From UBA6224 sp963800205 (lineage in GTDB: Bacteria; Patescibacteriota; Saccharimonadia; Saccharimonadales; UBA4665): a stretch of DNA of 64,000 bases. The stretch is from assembly GCA_963800205.1 (NCBI GenBank), contig CAWCZQ010000001.1:350969-414968 (forward strand), in the 5' to 3' direction. Below the pieces are notes generated by a model. It did not search any database. It was not told the DNA's origin and saw only the letters and a program-made list of their open reading frames with translations. A program made the position numbers and the translations under genes. Positions within the stretch are counted from its first letter, which is position 1, and each line of letters opens with the position of its first letter. Below, piece after piece: positions 16,140 through 25,438 of the stretch.

Positions 16140-17027
16140 ATGGCAGAAACAATCAATCGACGAGTTCTGATGTCTGGCGTTGACTACTTCGATGATAGCC
16201 AAGCCATTAACCCCTTTATGGATGCGTCGATTGCGATTAATCGAGACATTGCCCGCCACGAACACACTCTAATTGCTCAAGCCCTCACGTCTGCTGGGGT
16301 ACGGGTAGAATCCGTTGCCCCGCCAGCCAATTGCCAGGACGGCGTGTACACAGCCAACTGGGCACTGATACGCGGAAATAAAGCTGTTATGGCAAATTTG
16401 CCCAATGCTCGCACAGCAGAGGAACCATACGCTGCCGACATACTCCAGAAGTACGGTAAGGAGATAATTGAAGTACCAGAAGGACTACGCTTTAGTGGCC
16501 AGGGCGACGCCCTGCCTTGCGGTAACTACCTATTTTGCGGTAGTCAGTACCGGTCCGACATCGAAGCCCAGGCATTCGCAGCAAAAACTTTAGGCTATGA
16601 GCGCATACAGCTGCAGACCGTACCACTGCTGGATAACACTGGAGACCCGGTCATTAATGCATCATCTGGGTGGCCAGATAGCTTTTACTACGACATCGAT
16701 TTAGCTCTCTCCGTCTTGCGGCCGCCCAACAATGACCACAAAGGCCTTATCGCCTGGTGTCCAGCAGCTTTTACCGAGGAGAGCCGGGACATTCTTCGCA
16801 ATTTTTCTGAAGTAGAGAAAATAGAGGTATCGCGCGAAGAAGCCACCAAAGCCTTTGCCTGCAACCTCGTCTCTACTGGCGAGACGGTGATCATGAACGC
16901 CGGCGCCACTCAGTTCATCCAAGCCATCAAAGCCCATGGACTGACAGTTATTGGACTTAGCAATCCCGAACTCGGCAAAGGCGGCGGCAGCATCCGCTGC
17001 ACCACCCTGACCCTCGATAACCAATAA
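16140..17027 (+). CDS. Amidinotransferase/DDAH-like protein, catalytic His replaced
   Basis: A 295-residue protein of the arginine deiminase/amidinotransferase fold, whose members act on guanidino groups. It shows CQDGVYTANWALI (residues 65-77), FSGQGDAL (118-125) and the C-terminal catalytic-cysteine motif SIRCTTL with Cys287. In the family the catalytic histidine sits in a YHLD-type motif; here the matching site reads YDID (184-187), so the His is an Asp. The activity may be altered or lost. TATAAT (16125-16130) lies 9 nt before the ATG, leaving almost no leader. I chose 16140 over upstream in-frame codons because homology starts here. Confidence 0.8.
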   Translation: MAETINRRVLMSGVDYFDDSQAINPFMDASIAINRDIARHEHTLIAQALTSAGVRVESVAPPANCQDGVYTANWALIRGNKAVMANLPNARTAEEPYAADILQKYGKEIIEVPEGLRFSGQGDALPCGNYLFCGSQYRSDIEAQAFAAKTLGYERIQLQTVPLLDNTGDPVINASSGWPDSFYYDIDLALSVLRPPNNDHKGLIAWCPAAFTEESRDILRNFSEVEKIEVSREEATKAFACNLVSTGETVIMNAGATQFIQAIKAHGLTVIGLSNPELGKGGGSIRCTTLTLDNQ

Positions 17028-17030
17028 GTC

Positions 17031-17981
17031 TTAGCCTGTTTGTTCGAGTATCTCGGTACCTATCAAGGCATCGAGTTCTTGTTCGGCCTCATTCTGTCGA
17101 TTGCTTGTCTGCTGGGAAGTCTTATCTATAAGTAGAGCAAAATTATCTATAATTTTTTCTAAATTATCTATTATGCCGGCATAATGTTCGGCTTCAATCA
17201 TCTTGATAGGAAACGCATACTCATCTTCGGTGTGGTAAGTTTTGATCTGGAATAAGCGAGTCTTCTCGGGACCGCTGAGTACTATATCAAAGCCTCGTTT
17301 AGGAAATGCATGATTGTTCCATGGTCTATCTTCTCGATCGAGGGCTGTCCTAATAAGCACTCGTCCTATCTGTTCTTCTCGATAAGCCTTCAGTCGTAGA
17401 TATGTGACTAACAGGAGCTCAAACAATAAACCACGCGCTATTTTTGCTAAATCATTTCGCCGTTCCACATAGGGGGCTATATCTTTTACTAATTCTAACG
17501 ATTGTGTCAGTACGACTCGCATGTCGATAACAGCAGTCGAGACATGAGAACAGTCTAGTTTCGTGTCACATAGTAGTTGTTCGTGGTAGGCTCGCAACTC
17601 TAAAAGATCAATGTACTTAACCTCGAGGTCCCACACTAGTTCGTGCTGTGATTTCTTACGCGTAGTAGCTAGTGCTCGAGCTTGGGTGAAAAACTTATGT
17701 GCCTCTTCCCATTTACCGCTAAAAGCGGCACTGTCTAGGCGAGAGCCGCCATGTTCAGCATAAAGCCAGTCGAGCCAATAATTGCAGCCCTCGTAGTAAT
17801 ACATCAGTTTTTGCCCAGGACTCAACTTGGCTGTATCTATTTCATGGCCGAGTGACTCTATGCCATGTTGCAACAACACAAGCAAATAGTGGTCATTATA
17901 ACGACCACTATTGCTTTGTATTGGATCCAGCCCACGTAGCTGTCGGTCTATTTTAGTAAGACTCGAGGTGGTGGGGTTCAT
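17031..17981 (-). CDS. Hypothetical helical protein with a PD-(D/E)xK-like motif
   Basis: A 316-residue protein, mostly helical through residue 215. Then comes a segment KRGFDIVLSG...RLFQIKTYH: Asp232 at a strand end, a 12-residue turn and a second strand with Gln245-Ile-Lys247. With Glu188 in the preceding helix, this matches the shape of a restriction-endonuclease-like core (D...QxK form). It could therefore be a nuclease or a decayed one. The C-terminal part is helical. It has no clear neighbours in a defence operon and lies convergent to the amidinotransferase-like gene by 3 nt. Confidence 0.6.
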   Translation of the reverse strand: MNPTTSSLTKIDRQLRGLDPIQSNSGRYNDHYLLVLLQHGIESLGHEIDTAKLSPGQKLMYYYEGCNYWLDWLYAEHGGSRLDSAAFSGKWEEAHKFFTQARALATTRKKSQHELVWDLEVKYIDLLELRAYHEQLLCDTKLDCSHVSTAVIDMRVVLTQSLELVKDIAPYVERRNDLAKIARGLLFELLLVTYLRLKAYREEQIGRVLIRTALDREDRPWNNHAFPKRGFDIVLSGPEKTRLFQIKTYHTEDEYAFPIKMIEAEHYAGIIDNLEKIIDNFALLIDKTSQQTSNRQNEAEQELDALIGTEILEQTG

Positions 17982-18000
17982 GGGATGTTTTCCCTATTGC

Positions 18001-18261
18001 CTATCGATGACCATTTTCGTAAGAAGCGTTGGGTACGTCTTGACCCTCGGCGCGCATTTGCTCTACGACAGGCTTCTCGGTAACGACGCCTTGATACTCC
18101 ACGAGCTGATCTACGGGGCCGTGACCCAACACTTCTGCTCGTGCGGCGTCGAGTTTTTGCTGTTCAGCATCTAAATATGCATTGTCCTCTGCTGTGGAGG
18201 CTTCTTTTCGCAAATCATTTAACGCCTGTTGTTCTGGTGGTAATGTTTTTGTTTCTGACAT
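18001..18261 (-). CDS. Small hydrophilic hypothetical protein
   Basis: An 86-residue acidic protein with a long N-terminal helix rich in Ala, Glu and Gln (ALNDLRKEASTAEDNAYLD), then a more extended tail. No family is recognised. A good SD (aggaaaa) precedes the ATG at 18261. It lies upstream of the gene at 17981 on the same strand, separated by 19 nt, so they may share an mRNA. Confidence 0.6.
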   Translation of the reverse strand: MSETKTLPPEQQALNDLRKEASTAEDNAYLDAEQQKLDAARAEVLGHGPVDQLVEYQGVVTEKPVVEQMRAEGQDVPNASYENGHR

Positions 18262-18346
18262 TATTTTTCCTGCATCTTTTTTATTTTTATTGATACAAGA
18301 AGTATATTAACAAGCTATTGCTTATTTGTCAAGTAGGTTGTCATCG

Positions 18347-18613
18347 TTATGATAAGTCGTCTACTTCAAATTCACTATTCCGGAAAGCACTTTCTGTCAT
18401 CAGAAAAGAGGTGACATTTCGGAGGATACGTCGCCGACCAGCTATATCACTGATAGTACTCGCACCAATAATAGTGTGCTCGTAACCGGGATTGGCTTCT
18501 ACATACCCCTGAAAAGCTTCTTGATCGATATTCACGGCTACAATATCTTCATTGATCACAGCTACCAATCCTGCTAAATCAAAGTTTTGTGTATTATGCT
18601 CACGTGTTGTCAT
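18347..18613 (-). CDS. Small hypothetical protein
   Basis: An 88-residue acidic protein without recognised domains. A TAAAAT element lies 7 nt before its ATG and no SD is seen, matching the leaderless pattern in this genome. It lies between the MurE-like gene and the 86-residue protein. Confidence 0.55.
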   Translation of the reverse strand: MTTREHNTQNFDLAGLVAVINEDIVAVNIDQEAFQGYVEANPGYEHTIIGASTISDIAGRRRILRNVTSFLMTESAFRNSEFEVDDLS

Positions 18614-18643
18614 ATAGCATATTTTACAACTATTAGATTGTTT

Positions 18644-19939
18644 TTACAAGTGTTTGATAGCAGCGCGGGCCGTAGCAATCTCATCCCAGTCGTGTTCGCC
18701 ATCGGCCCGCTCAATGGTCTTTTCGTGACCTTTGCCCAGTAGCAATACGGTATCGCCCTGCTCTGCCCGCCCAATAGCAAAGTTAATCGCCTCACTCCGA
18801 TCATGTATCAAAAATAAGTCTCGCTCGCGCGTCTTGCCGGCTTCTTCGGCGCCACTAGCGATTTCATTCATGATGCTTTCGCCATTGATGTCACGGTCGT
18901 CTTCTTCGGTAACAACGACTTCGTCGGCGTATTCGCCAGCTAATCTTCCCTGTACCGTCCGCTTAGCTTCATCACGGCGGCCTGCACTACCGAATAGAAC
19001 GATGAGTTTGCCCTGCACTACTGGCTTAAGATCACGGAACAATTTATCAAAGCTATCGGGCGTATGGGCAAAGTCGACGATGACGCTAAAGTTTTGTCCT
19101 TCATCGATGTTCGTCATACGTCCCTCCACGCCATCAAGCGCCGCGATGCCGTGTTCTATCTGCTTCTTGGTTAATCCAACCAGTCGACCAACACAGACAG
19201 CGGCCAGCGAGTTCGCAACATTAAAGCTACCTGGAAGTTTGCAGATAATATCGTACCGCTCGTTCTCAGCTACGGCGGTATAGTGGCTGCCGTCGGATGA
19301 AAGTTCGACGTTCGTGGCCCGTACGTCGCCGCGCTCACTGCCATAAAAGACAGGATTTTTTATATCCAACGAAAACAATTCTGCCGAAGGGTCTTCGGCA
19401 TTGATGACGCCAGCCCGCAAACCGCGGCGATTACGGTTTGTCATGACAAACAATTTGCGCTTGGCATCACGGTAGCGCTCGAACGTGCGATGGTAGTCGA
19501 GATGTTCGTGTGTAATGTTAGTCATGACAGCCACCGAGTATGGCATTCCCCACACCCTGTGCTGCGCCAGCGCGTGACTGGTCGTCTCCAGCACTAGCCA
19601 CTTCATACCAGCTTTTTTCATCTTTTTGATACGTTGCAGTAACTGCCGGGTCGGCACCGTGGTCATGTGGTGAATTTGCGGCTCGATATCATTCCCTACC
19701 CCATGCGCGACCGTCGTCATAAGGCCAGTGGGTAAGCCGGCTTCGACCATCATTTTGTGAACGATAAAGGAGGTAGAGGTTTTGCCATTAGTTCCGGTGA
19801 TACCGATTACCTTAACGCCGCGCGCTGGAAACCCATAGACAGTCTGCCACAGCACCGCCTCTGCCAGGTGGCCGATGGGCTCGATATGTTCAAAAATACT
19901 GTATGGGAGCACCCTTTTTACCATTTTGCGTATAGTCAT
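18644..19939 (-). CDS. murE: Mur ligase, MurE-like (UDP-MurNAc-tripeptide synthase family)
   Basis: A 431-residue ATP-dependent ligase of peptidoglycan precursor synthesis. The ATP loop ITGTNGKTST lies near residue 47-56, followed by the central domain (HTPDSFDKLF) and the C-terminal domain with GKGHEKTI. The N-terminal UDP-binding domain of classical MurE is almost absent. The site that reads DNPR in diaminopimelate-adding enzymes is EDDRD, so the added amino acid is probably not meso-DAP; lysine or another residue is possible. TATACT (19952-19947, minus) lies 7 nt before the ATG: predicted leaderless. Confidence 0.88.
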   Translation of the reverse strand: MTIRKMVKRVLPYSIFEHIEPIGHLAEAVLWQTVYGFPARGVKVIGITGTNGKTSTSFIVHKMMVEAGLPTGLMTTVAHGVGNDIEPQIHHMTTVPTRQLLQRIKKMKKAGMKWLVLETTSHALAQHRVWGMPYSVAVMTNITHEHLDYHRTFERYRDAKRKLFVMTNRNRRGLRAGVINAEDPSAELFSLDIKNPVFYGSERGDVRATNVELSSDGSHYTAVAENERYDIICKLPGSFNVANSLAAVCVGRLVGLTKKQIEHGIAALDGVEGRMTNIDEGQNFSVIVDFAHTPDSFDKLFRDLKPVVQGKLIVLFGSAGRRDEAKRTVQGRLAGEYADEVVVTEEDDRDINGESIMNEIASGAEEAGKTRERDLFLIHDRSEAINFAIGRAEQGDTVLLLGKGHEKTIERADGEHDWDEIATARAAIKHL

Positions 19940-19954
19940 GCTCTTCAGTATACA

Positions 19955-19979
19955 AAAAGCGACCGATATCGGCCGCTTA
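19955..19979 (-). terminator. Rho-independent terminator
   Basis: An AAGCGGCCGAT-type stem closes back on itself with TTTTTGT downstream on the minus strand. It separates the large hypothetical gene from the MurE-like gene. The MurE -10 box overlaps its tail. Confidence 0.75.
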
Positions 19980-20005
19980 TGTAAGTCAGTAAGTTATAGT
20001 ATTGG

Positions 20006-21640
20006 TTATTTTTTCTTCTTCCGGACTTGAGCTTCAGCCTCAGAGCGGGGCAAAGCATCAGGAGCTGGTTGCATCAGCAAACGTCCAATACGCCGCGCGT
20101 ACTCCCATTTGCGATTATTGGATTCTGGCTGAGGGATTGTCTCTTTGAAGGCTATTTGTCCGAGGAAGCTTGGGATACCACGTTCGGGCACCTGGCGATC
20201 AGCTTCGCCATTACCCTCTATAGTGGCTTCTATATGTTGCCTAGAGGCATATCCGCGTGGTTCTTGCTGTATGGCGGCATCCAGCGCCAACCGTTGATCA
20301 ACGTAACGCTGGAAAGCTGCAAACTGCTCTTTTCGGCTTGTCTTTTTATGTGCGCTAGAAGCAACGAACTCTTCCATGAGTTGTTTACTGCCGTCTGATA
20401 GTTCGCTTCTTTTGCTAGCAAAGTGCGCGTCAGCAAAGTCTTCTGCATATTCAACGCCCTCTGCTACACCACGGCGTTCGTCACGTCGTCGTTGTCGGCC
20501 AGACCGCATATTCAGAGACCATCGATTCGGATCGGCCAGACCTATGAGCTTATGAGCTTGTTTTTTAGAGATTACGTGCTCGCCCATACGGTAATTGGTA
20601 AGTTTGCCCTTGGCATTGGTCACCGGCTTGAGGCTCATGGCAAAGTTCTGCAGAGTAGAAAGTTCTTCAGCGGTCGGTACGCGCTTTTTGTCGCGAAAGG
20701 CAGCGGTCATTTCCTGTAATAGTGCTGCGCTGCTTTCTGCTTCTTTGTTGAGTAGCGCGTCACTCAGTTCTAGATGTGCCTTCGCTATTGCCTGCGCCGC
20801 TCGGAATTGCTTTTTCTTCCCTGCCGGCAAAGAATATTCGTCAGATATGCGATCCAGCAATTCTTTCTCATAATCAGAGAGATTTTTTTGCTTATCGGCC
20901 TCGATAAGTCCTGCGAAATCAGCCTTTTCTTCAGGGTCGCTAATCACCCAATCTTTCTCATAGATTTGTCGTGCTGTTTTGACAGCTTTTTTAGTCACTA
21001 TGTGTCCGTCGCTGTCATAGTACTTACCTTTTTTGTAAGTAAGTCCTTCGAGAAAGTCTTTGCCTTTCTCGAGCTCCGCTACTGATGGTACAAGAGTAGA
21101 CGCTTTTTCAGCCTCTCCCGACGGTGCGCTAGGCCCTTGTTCTTTACTAGGCAGACTACTATCAATCAGGTCTTTGTGTGCCTCAAGTTGGCCCAGCCAC
21201 GATTGGGGTACTTTTGTGCCGTTTTTTATTCGCTTTTCGGTATACGCAGAATCCTTGGCGCTATAAACAGATCCATCTTTGCCAAACTTTAGTCCGTAGT
21301 CTTCGATATCAAGAGAGTCATTGGTAAGTGATTCTTTGTAACGAGCTAGACGGTCCCCTAATGACACTGGCAAATGTAGAGAATGGGCTATTTTGTTATC
21401 ACCTGAACCCTCATGCAAGGTCATCGTATATTGCTTGTCGCTATTCGCCCCGTTGGTGGCATCAGAGACCTCTTCTATAGAAACGTTATCGACGACAGCG
21501 TTCAATACTTCACGTTGTCCGGCACTAATATTGTCCTCTTCGGCTAACGTAGTAAGCGCCTCTATCTGGGATAGTGCCGCATTTTGTTCGGCGGTATAAC
21601 CTTCTTGATTGTATTGAGACTGTGGGTGTCGTTCGCTCAT
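20006..21640 (-). CDS. Large hydrophilic protein with three weak repeats, unknown function
   Basis: A 544-residue highly charged, mainly helical protein with no signal peptide or membrane segment. A loose motif appears three times: YGLKFGKDGSVYSAKDSA, YKKGKYYDSDGHIVTKKA and YRMGEHVISKKQA. Each is followed by a helical segment with Trp (KVPQSWL, EKDWV, DPNRW). The end is basic (RSEAEAQVRKKKK). I start at 21640, with SD caggaac, rather than the earlier in-frame codon. The repeats suggest a scaffold or nucleic-acid-binding role. No family is recognised. Confidence 0.7.
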   Translation of the reverse strand: MSERHPQSQYNQEGYTAEQNAALSQIEALTTLAEEDNISAGQREVLNAVVDNVSIEEVSDATNGANSDKQYTMTLHEGSGDNKIAHSLHLPVSLGDRLARYKESLTNDSLDIEDYGLKFGKDGSVYSAKDSAYTEKRIKNGTKVPQSWLGQLEAHKDLIDSSLPSKEQGPSAPSGEAEKASTLVPSVAELEKGKDFLEGLTYKKGKYYDSDGHIVTKKAVKTARQIYEKDWVISDPEEKADFAGLIEADKQKNLSDYEKELLDRISDEYSLPAGKKKQFRAAQAIAKAHLELSDALLNKEAESSAALLQEMTAAFRDKKRVPTAEELSTLQNFAMSLKPVTNAKGKLTNYRMGEHVISKKQAHKLIGLADPNRWSLNMRSGRQRRRDERRGVAEGVEYAEDFADAHFASKRSELSDGSKQLMEEFVASSAHKKTSRKEQFAAFQRYVDQRLALDAAIQQEPRGYASRQHIEATIEGNGEADRQVPERGIPSFLGQIAFKETIPQPESNNRKWEYARRIGRLLMQPAPDALPRSEAEAQVRKKKK

Positions 21641-21786
21641 AGTGCTGTTCCTGTTTACCTGATATTTTTGATTTTTTGTTCGATAAACCATACTCTAGCA
21701 AAAAGCTTGTGTTTTGTCAATGTTTGTATACTTATTTTGCTATTTATGCAACATATGTCGCTGTACATCATGCTATGCTGGTTAGG

Positions 21787-22851
21787 ATGAGAATTCTAGG
21801 GATAGAAACCAGTTGCGATGAGACGGCTGCAGCCGTGGTAGAAAACGGCGACACCTTGTTGTCGAATGAGGTTGCCAGCAGTATGGATTTGCACGCCGCC
21901 TACGGTGGAGTTGTGCCCGAAATCGCCGCACGCAGCCACATCGAGGCTATCCAGCCGGTTATCCACCAGGCTTTAGCGACGGCACACTGTAGCTGGGGTG
22001 ATATCGACGGGATAGCGGTTACCTATGGCGCGGGCTTAGGAGGTAGCCTGCTGGTCGGCGTGCTCACCGCTCGCACCCTGGCCATTACCAAACAGAAGCC
22101 CCTTTTCGGGATAAATCACGTCGAAGGGCACGTCTATGCCAATTTCTTAACGAGTACTTCCCTGCCCGGCTATGTTTTACGTGAAAACCAGCCGAAGTTT
22201 CCTATGTTGGCCATCATCGTTTCTGGTGGACACAGCCAACTTGCTTTGTTTCGGAACCACTTTGACTACACGCTTCTTGGACAAACTCGCGACGATGCCA
22301 TCGGCGAAGCCTTTGATAAGGTGGCGAAAATCCTTGGGCTTCCCTACCCTGGCGGACCCAGTGTTGGCCACAAAGCCAAGGAGGGCGACCCCAAGCGCTA
22401 CCAGCTACCGATAGCCCAGCTTGATGACGCCTACAGTTTTAGTTTCTCTGGGCTTAAAACAGCCGTTTTACGGCTTGCTCAGGCCGAAACTGGTCATGAT
22501 TACACCTACCCCTCTACAAAGCTCCCTGAGACCCTCAGCGAAGCTCAGAAGGCCGATATTGCAGCGAGCTTTCAATACACTGCCATTAAGACGATTGTTT
22601 CCAAGGCTTCCGCGGCCTACCACGAGTACTCACCCTCCAGTGTAGTCATTGCTGGTGGCGTCGCGGCCAGCCCGGAATTGCGTCGTCAACTGAGCGAGGC
22701 GCTGCCGCACGCTGCTATCGAATACACCGACCCCAAACTCTGCACCGATAACGGCGCCATGATAGCCACGCTGGGCTGCTTTAAGGCGCTGCACGAGCAA
22801 CCGTCTGCTGACCCTACTACCCTAGACATCGCCCCCAATCTTTCGATGTAA
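21787..22851 (+). CDS. tsaD: tRNA N6-threonylcarbamoyladenosine transferase subunit
   Basis: A 354-residue TsaD (Kae1/Gcp) that transfers the threonylcarbamoyl group to A37 of ANN-decoding tRNAs. It begins RILGIETSCDETAAAVV and has the metal-binding HVEGH and the GGVAASPELR nucleotide loop. Length is normal. I start at 21787, where the homology begins; the longer open frame includes promoter DNA. TATGCT (21774-21779) lies 7 nt before the ATG. An AGG directly upstream is too close to be a normal SD. Confidence 0.96.
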   Translation: MRILGIETSCDETAAAVVENGDTLLSNEVASSMDLHAAYGGVVPEIAARSHIEAIQPVIHQALATAHCSWGDIDGIAVTYGAGLGGSLLVGVLTARTLAITKQKPLFGINHVEGHVYANFLTSTSLPGYVLRENQPKFPMLAIIVSGGHSQLALFRNHFDYTLLGQTRDDAIGEAFDKVAKILGLPYPGGPSVGHKAKEGDPKRYQLPIAQLDDAYSFSFSGLKTAVLRLAQAETGHDYTYPSTKLPETLSEAQKADIAASFQYTAIKTIVSKASAAYHEYSPSSVVIAGGVAASPELRRQLSEALPHAAIEYTDPKLCTDNGAMIATLGCFKALHEQPSADPTTLDIAPNLSM

Positions 22852-22894
22852 CAGCCCTACTCCCGTATCGCCAGAGGTGATATGATGGTTGGGT

Positions 22895-25438
22895 ATGAAA
22901 TTACCAAAAGTATATGAACCTGGTCAGTACGAAGCTGACATCTACGCCCTCTGGGAACAAGCTGGCGCCTTTTCGCCTAAAGGTCACAGCGATTCGTTCA
23001 GCATTGTCGTGCCACCACCCAACGCCAACGGTAACCTCCACATTGGCCATGCCCTTACCATGGCTATCCAAGATACCGCCGTTCGCTATCACCGCCTGCG
23101 GGGCGACCGCTCGGTGTTGCTACCTGGGGCCGACCACGCTGGGTTCGAAACCCAGGTCGTTTTCGAAAAACAGCTTGCCAAAGAAGGGAAGAGTCGTTTC
23201 GATTTTTCACGTGAAGATCTGCGAGAGCAAATATTTGGGTTTGTCCAAAGTAACCTGACTGTCTTCAACAACCAATTCCGACGCCTGGGAGCAGGGGTTG
23301 ATTGGGATCGTTTTACCTTTACGCTCGACCAAAAGGTCGTGACTCAGGCCTACGCCACCTTTAAAAAGATGTGGGACGAAGGGTTAATTTACAGGGGTGA
23401 ACGTCTCGTCAACTACTGCACCTTTCACCGGACGGGCTTTGCCGACATCGAAGTTGTCCACGAAGACGCTGATACGCCGCTGTACTACCTGAAGTACGGT
23501 CCATTTACCTTGGCCACCACTCGTCCCGAGACTAAATTTGGTGATACCGCCGTGGCCGTCCACCCGGATGATGAACGCTATGTTGAGTGGGTCGATAAGG
23601 TCGTTACCGTCGAGGGCGTCAATGGTCCATTCGAGGTTCGCGTGGTCGCCGATGAAATGGTTGATCCACAGTTTGGTACAGGGGTCGTCAAGGTCACGCC
23701 GGCGCATTCATTTGACGATTGGGAGGTCGCTGAGCGTCATAACCTCCCGGCAGTGCGCGTCATCAACCACGACGGCACGCTCAACCACCACGCCGGCCGT
23801 TTTGAAGGGCTGAGTGTATTAGAGGCTCGCAAAGCCATCGTTAAAGCCATGAAAGAGCAGGGACTCATCGAGAAAGTCGATGAACATTATAAAAACCGCG
23901 TTGGTAAATGCTACAAGTGTGGCACCGTTATAGAACCGATGCTGATGGAACAGTGGTTCCTCAAGATGCAGCCGCTTGCCGAGCCAGCCATACAGGCACT
24001 CAAGGACGACAAAATCACCTTTTACCCCGATAGTAAGCGCACACAGCTTATAACCTATCTGGAGGGACTCAAGGATTGGAACCTGAGCCGACAGATTGTC
24101 TGGGGTATTCCGATTCCAGCTTTCCAAAACGTCGACGACAGCGACGATTGGATTTACGACGAACGAGTCGACCAAGAAATCATTGAAGTCGACGGCAAAA
24201 CCTATCATCGCGATGCCGATGTGTTCGACACCTGGTTTAGTAGTAGCAGCTGGCCGTACGTTACCACTGGCTACCCAGACAGTGACGACTTTAAAGATTT
24301 TTATCCACTCAGCGTCATGGAAACAGGCGGAGAGATTCTCTACCCTTGGGTAAGCCGCATGCTGATGTTGGGATTATATACAACAGGGAAGATACCGTTT
24401 GAAAGCGTCTATATTCACGGGTACGTTATGGCCGAAGACGGCGCCAAAATGAGCAAGAGCCTGGGCAACGTTATCAACCCGATAGATGTCATCGATACCT
24501 ACGGTTCTGATGCACTGCGCATGGGGATATTAGCCGGACGCGTACCAGCCGTCAATCGTGGCTACGATCACCGGAAAGTAGAGGACGCCCGTAACTTCTG
24601 TAACAAACTTTGGAACGTTGCCCGCTACATCGAAGGTATATTGGGCGATGATTACCAAAATGAAAGTGCAAAACCCGACAGCGCAGCCGACCATTGGATA
24701 TTGCATAAATTACAACTGGTGTCTACCGAAGTTGAAGCTTGTTTTACAGACTACCGCCTGGCCGAAGCATACGACACGCTATACCACTTTGTGTGGGACG
24801 ACCTCGCCGACTGGTACATCGAAGCCAGCAAGACCAATCAGAACAAACCGCTGCTGAGCTACTTGCTGGAAACGGTACTTACCATGCTGCATCCCTTTGC
24901 GCCGTTTGTCACTGAAACCATCTGGCAAACGCTCGGCTGGGAAGGGGATACGTTGTTAGCAAACCGCCACTGGCCATCCATACTAAAAGCCGACACCAAG
25001 AAAGCGCAAGAATTTAGCGAGCTCCAAACTATCGTTACCGAAACCCGCTTTATCGTGGCCGCCTTGCAAGTCACCGACGCAACTCTGTATTACACCGATG
25101 TCGATTTCTTACGCAACAACGCCGAGCTCATTCAGCAATTAGCCCGCCTCAAGGCCGTCACCGAAGTGGTTGCAGGCGACGGACTCTTCCTTACCGACAC
25201 CACGTACCGGTGCTGGCTCGACATCGACAGCGCCACCGCCCGTAACTACGTCGATAAACTGGAGGCTAAAAAGTCAGCCCAGCAACAGGTTGTCACTCAG
25301 CTGCAGTCGCGCCTCGACAATAAAGCCTACGTCAAGCAAGCCCCCCATCACATCGTCGCCCAGACCGAACGACAGCTGGTTGAAGCCGAAGCCCAACTCC
25401 TGAAGTTGGACGGCGAAATCAAACGGTTCAGTTTGTAG
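22895..25438 (+). CDS. valS: Valyl-tRNA synthetase
   Basis: An 847-residue class I synthetase charging tRNA-Val. HIGH motif in NLHIGHAL, CP1 editing domain with TTRPETKFGDTAVAVHP, a zinc-type CYKCG, KMSKSLGN, the anticodon domain, and a C-terminal coiled coil (DKLEAKKSAQQQVVTQLQ). TATGAT (22881-22886) sits 8 nt before this ATG, so the leader is minimal. It ends directly against the convergent XRE-HAD gene with no gap. Confidence 0.97.
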   Translation: MKLPKVYEPGQYEADIYALWEQAGAFSPKGHSDSFSIVVPPPNANGNLHIGHALTMAIQDTAVRYHRLRGDRSVLLPGADHAGFETQVVFEKQLAKEGKSRFDFSREDLREQIFGFVQSNLTVFNNQFRRLGAGVDWDRFTFTLDQKVVTQAYATFKKMWDEGLIYRGERLVNYCTFHRTGFADIEVVHEDADTPLYYLKYGPFTLATTRPETKFGDTAVAVHPDDERYVEWVDKVVTVEGVNGPFEVRVVADEMVDPQFGTGVVKVTPAHSFDDWEVAERHNLPAVRVINHDGTLNHHAGRFEGLSVLEARKAIVKAMKEQGLIEKVDEHYKNRVGKCYKCGTVIEPMLMEQWFLKMQPLAEPAIQALKDDKITFYPDSKRTQLITYLEGLKDWNLSRQIVWGIPIPAFQNVDDSDDWIYDERVDQEIIEVDGKTYHRDADVFDTWFSSSSWPYVTTGYPDSDDFKDFYPLSVMETGGEILYPWVSRMLMLGLYTTGKIPFESVYIHGYVMAEDGAKMSKSLGNVINPIDVIDTYGSDALRMGILAGRVPAVNRGYDHRKVEDARNFCNKLWNVARYIEGILGDDYQNESAKPDSAADHWILHKLQLVSTEVEACFTDYRLAEAYDTLYHFVWDDLADWYIEASKTNQNKPLLSYLLETVLTMLHPFAPFVTETIWQTLGWEGDTLLANRHWPSILKADTKKAQEFSELQTIVTETRFIVAALQVTDATLYYTDVDFLRNNAELIQQLARLKAVTEVVAGDGLFLTDTTYRCWLDIDSATARNYVDKLEAKKSAQQQVVTQLQSRLDNKAYVKQAPHHIVAQTERQLVEAEAQLLKLDGEIKRFSL

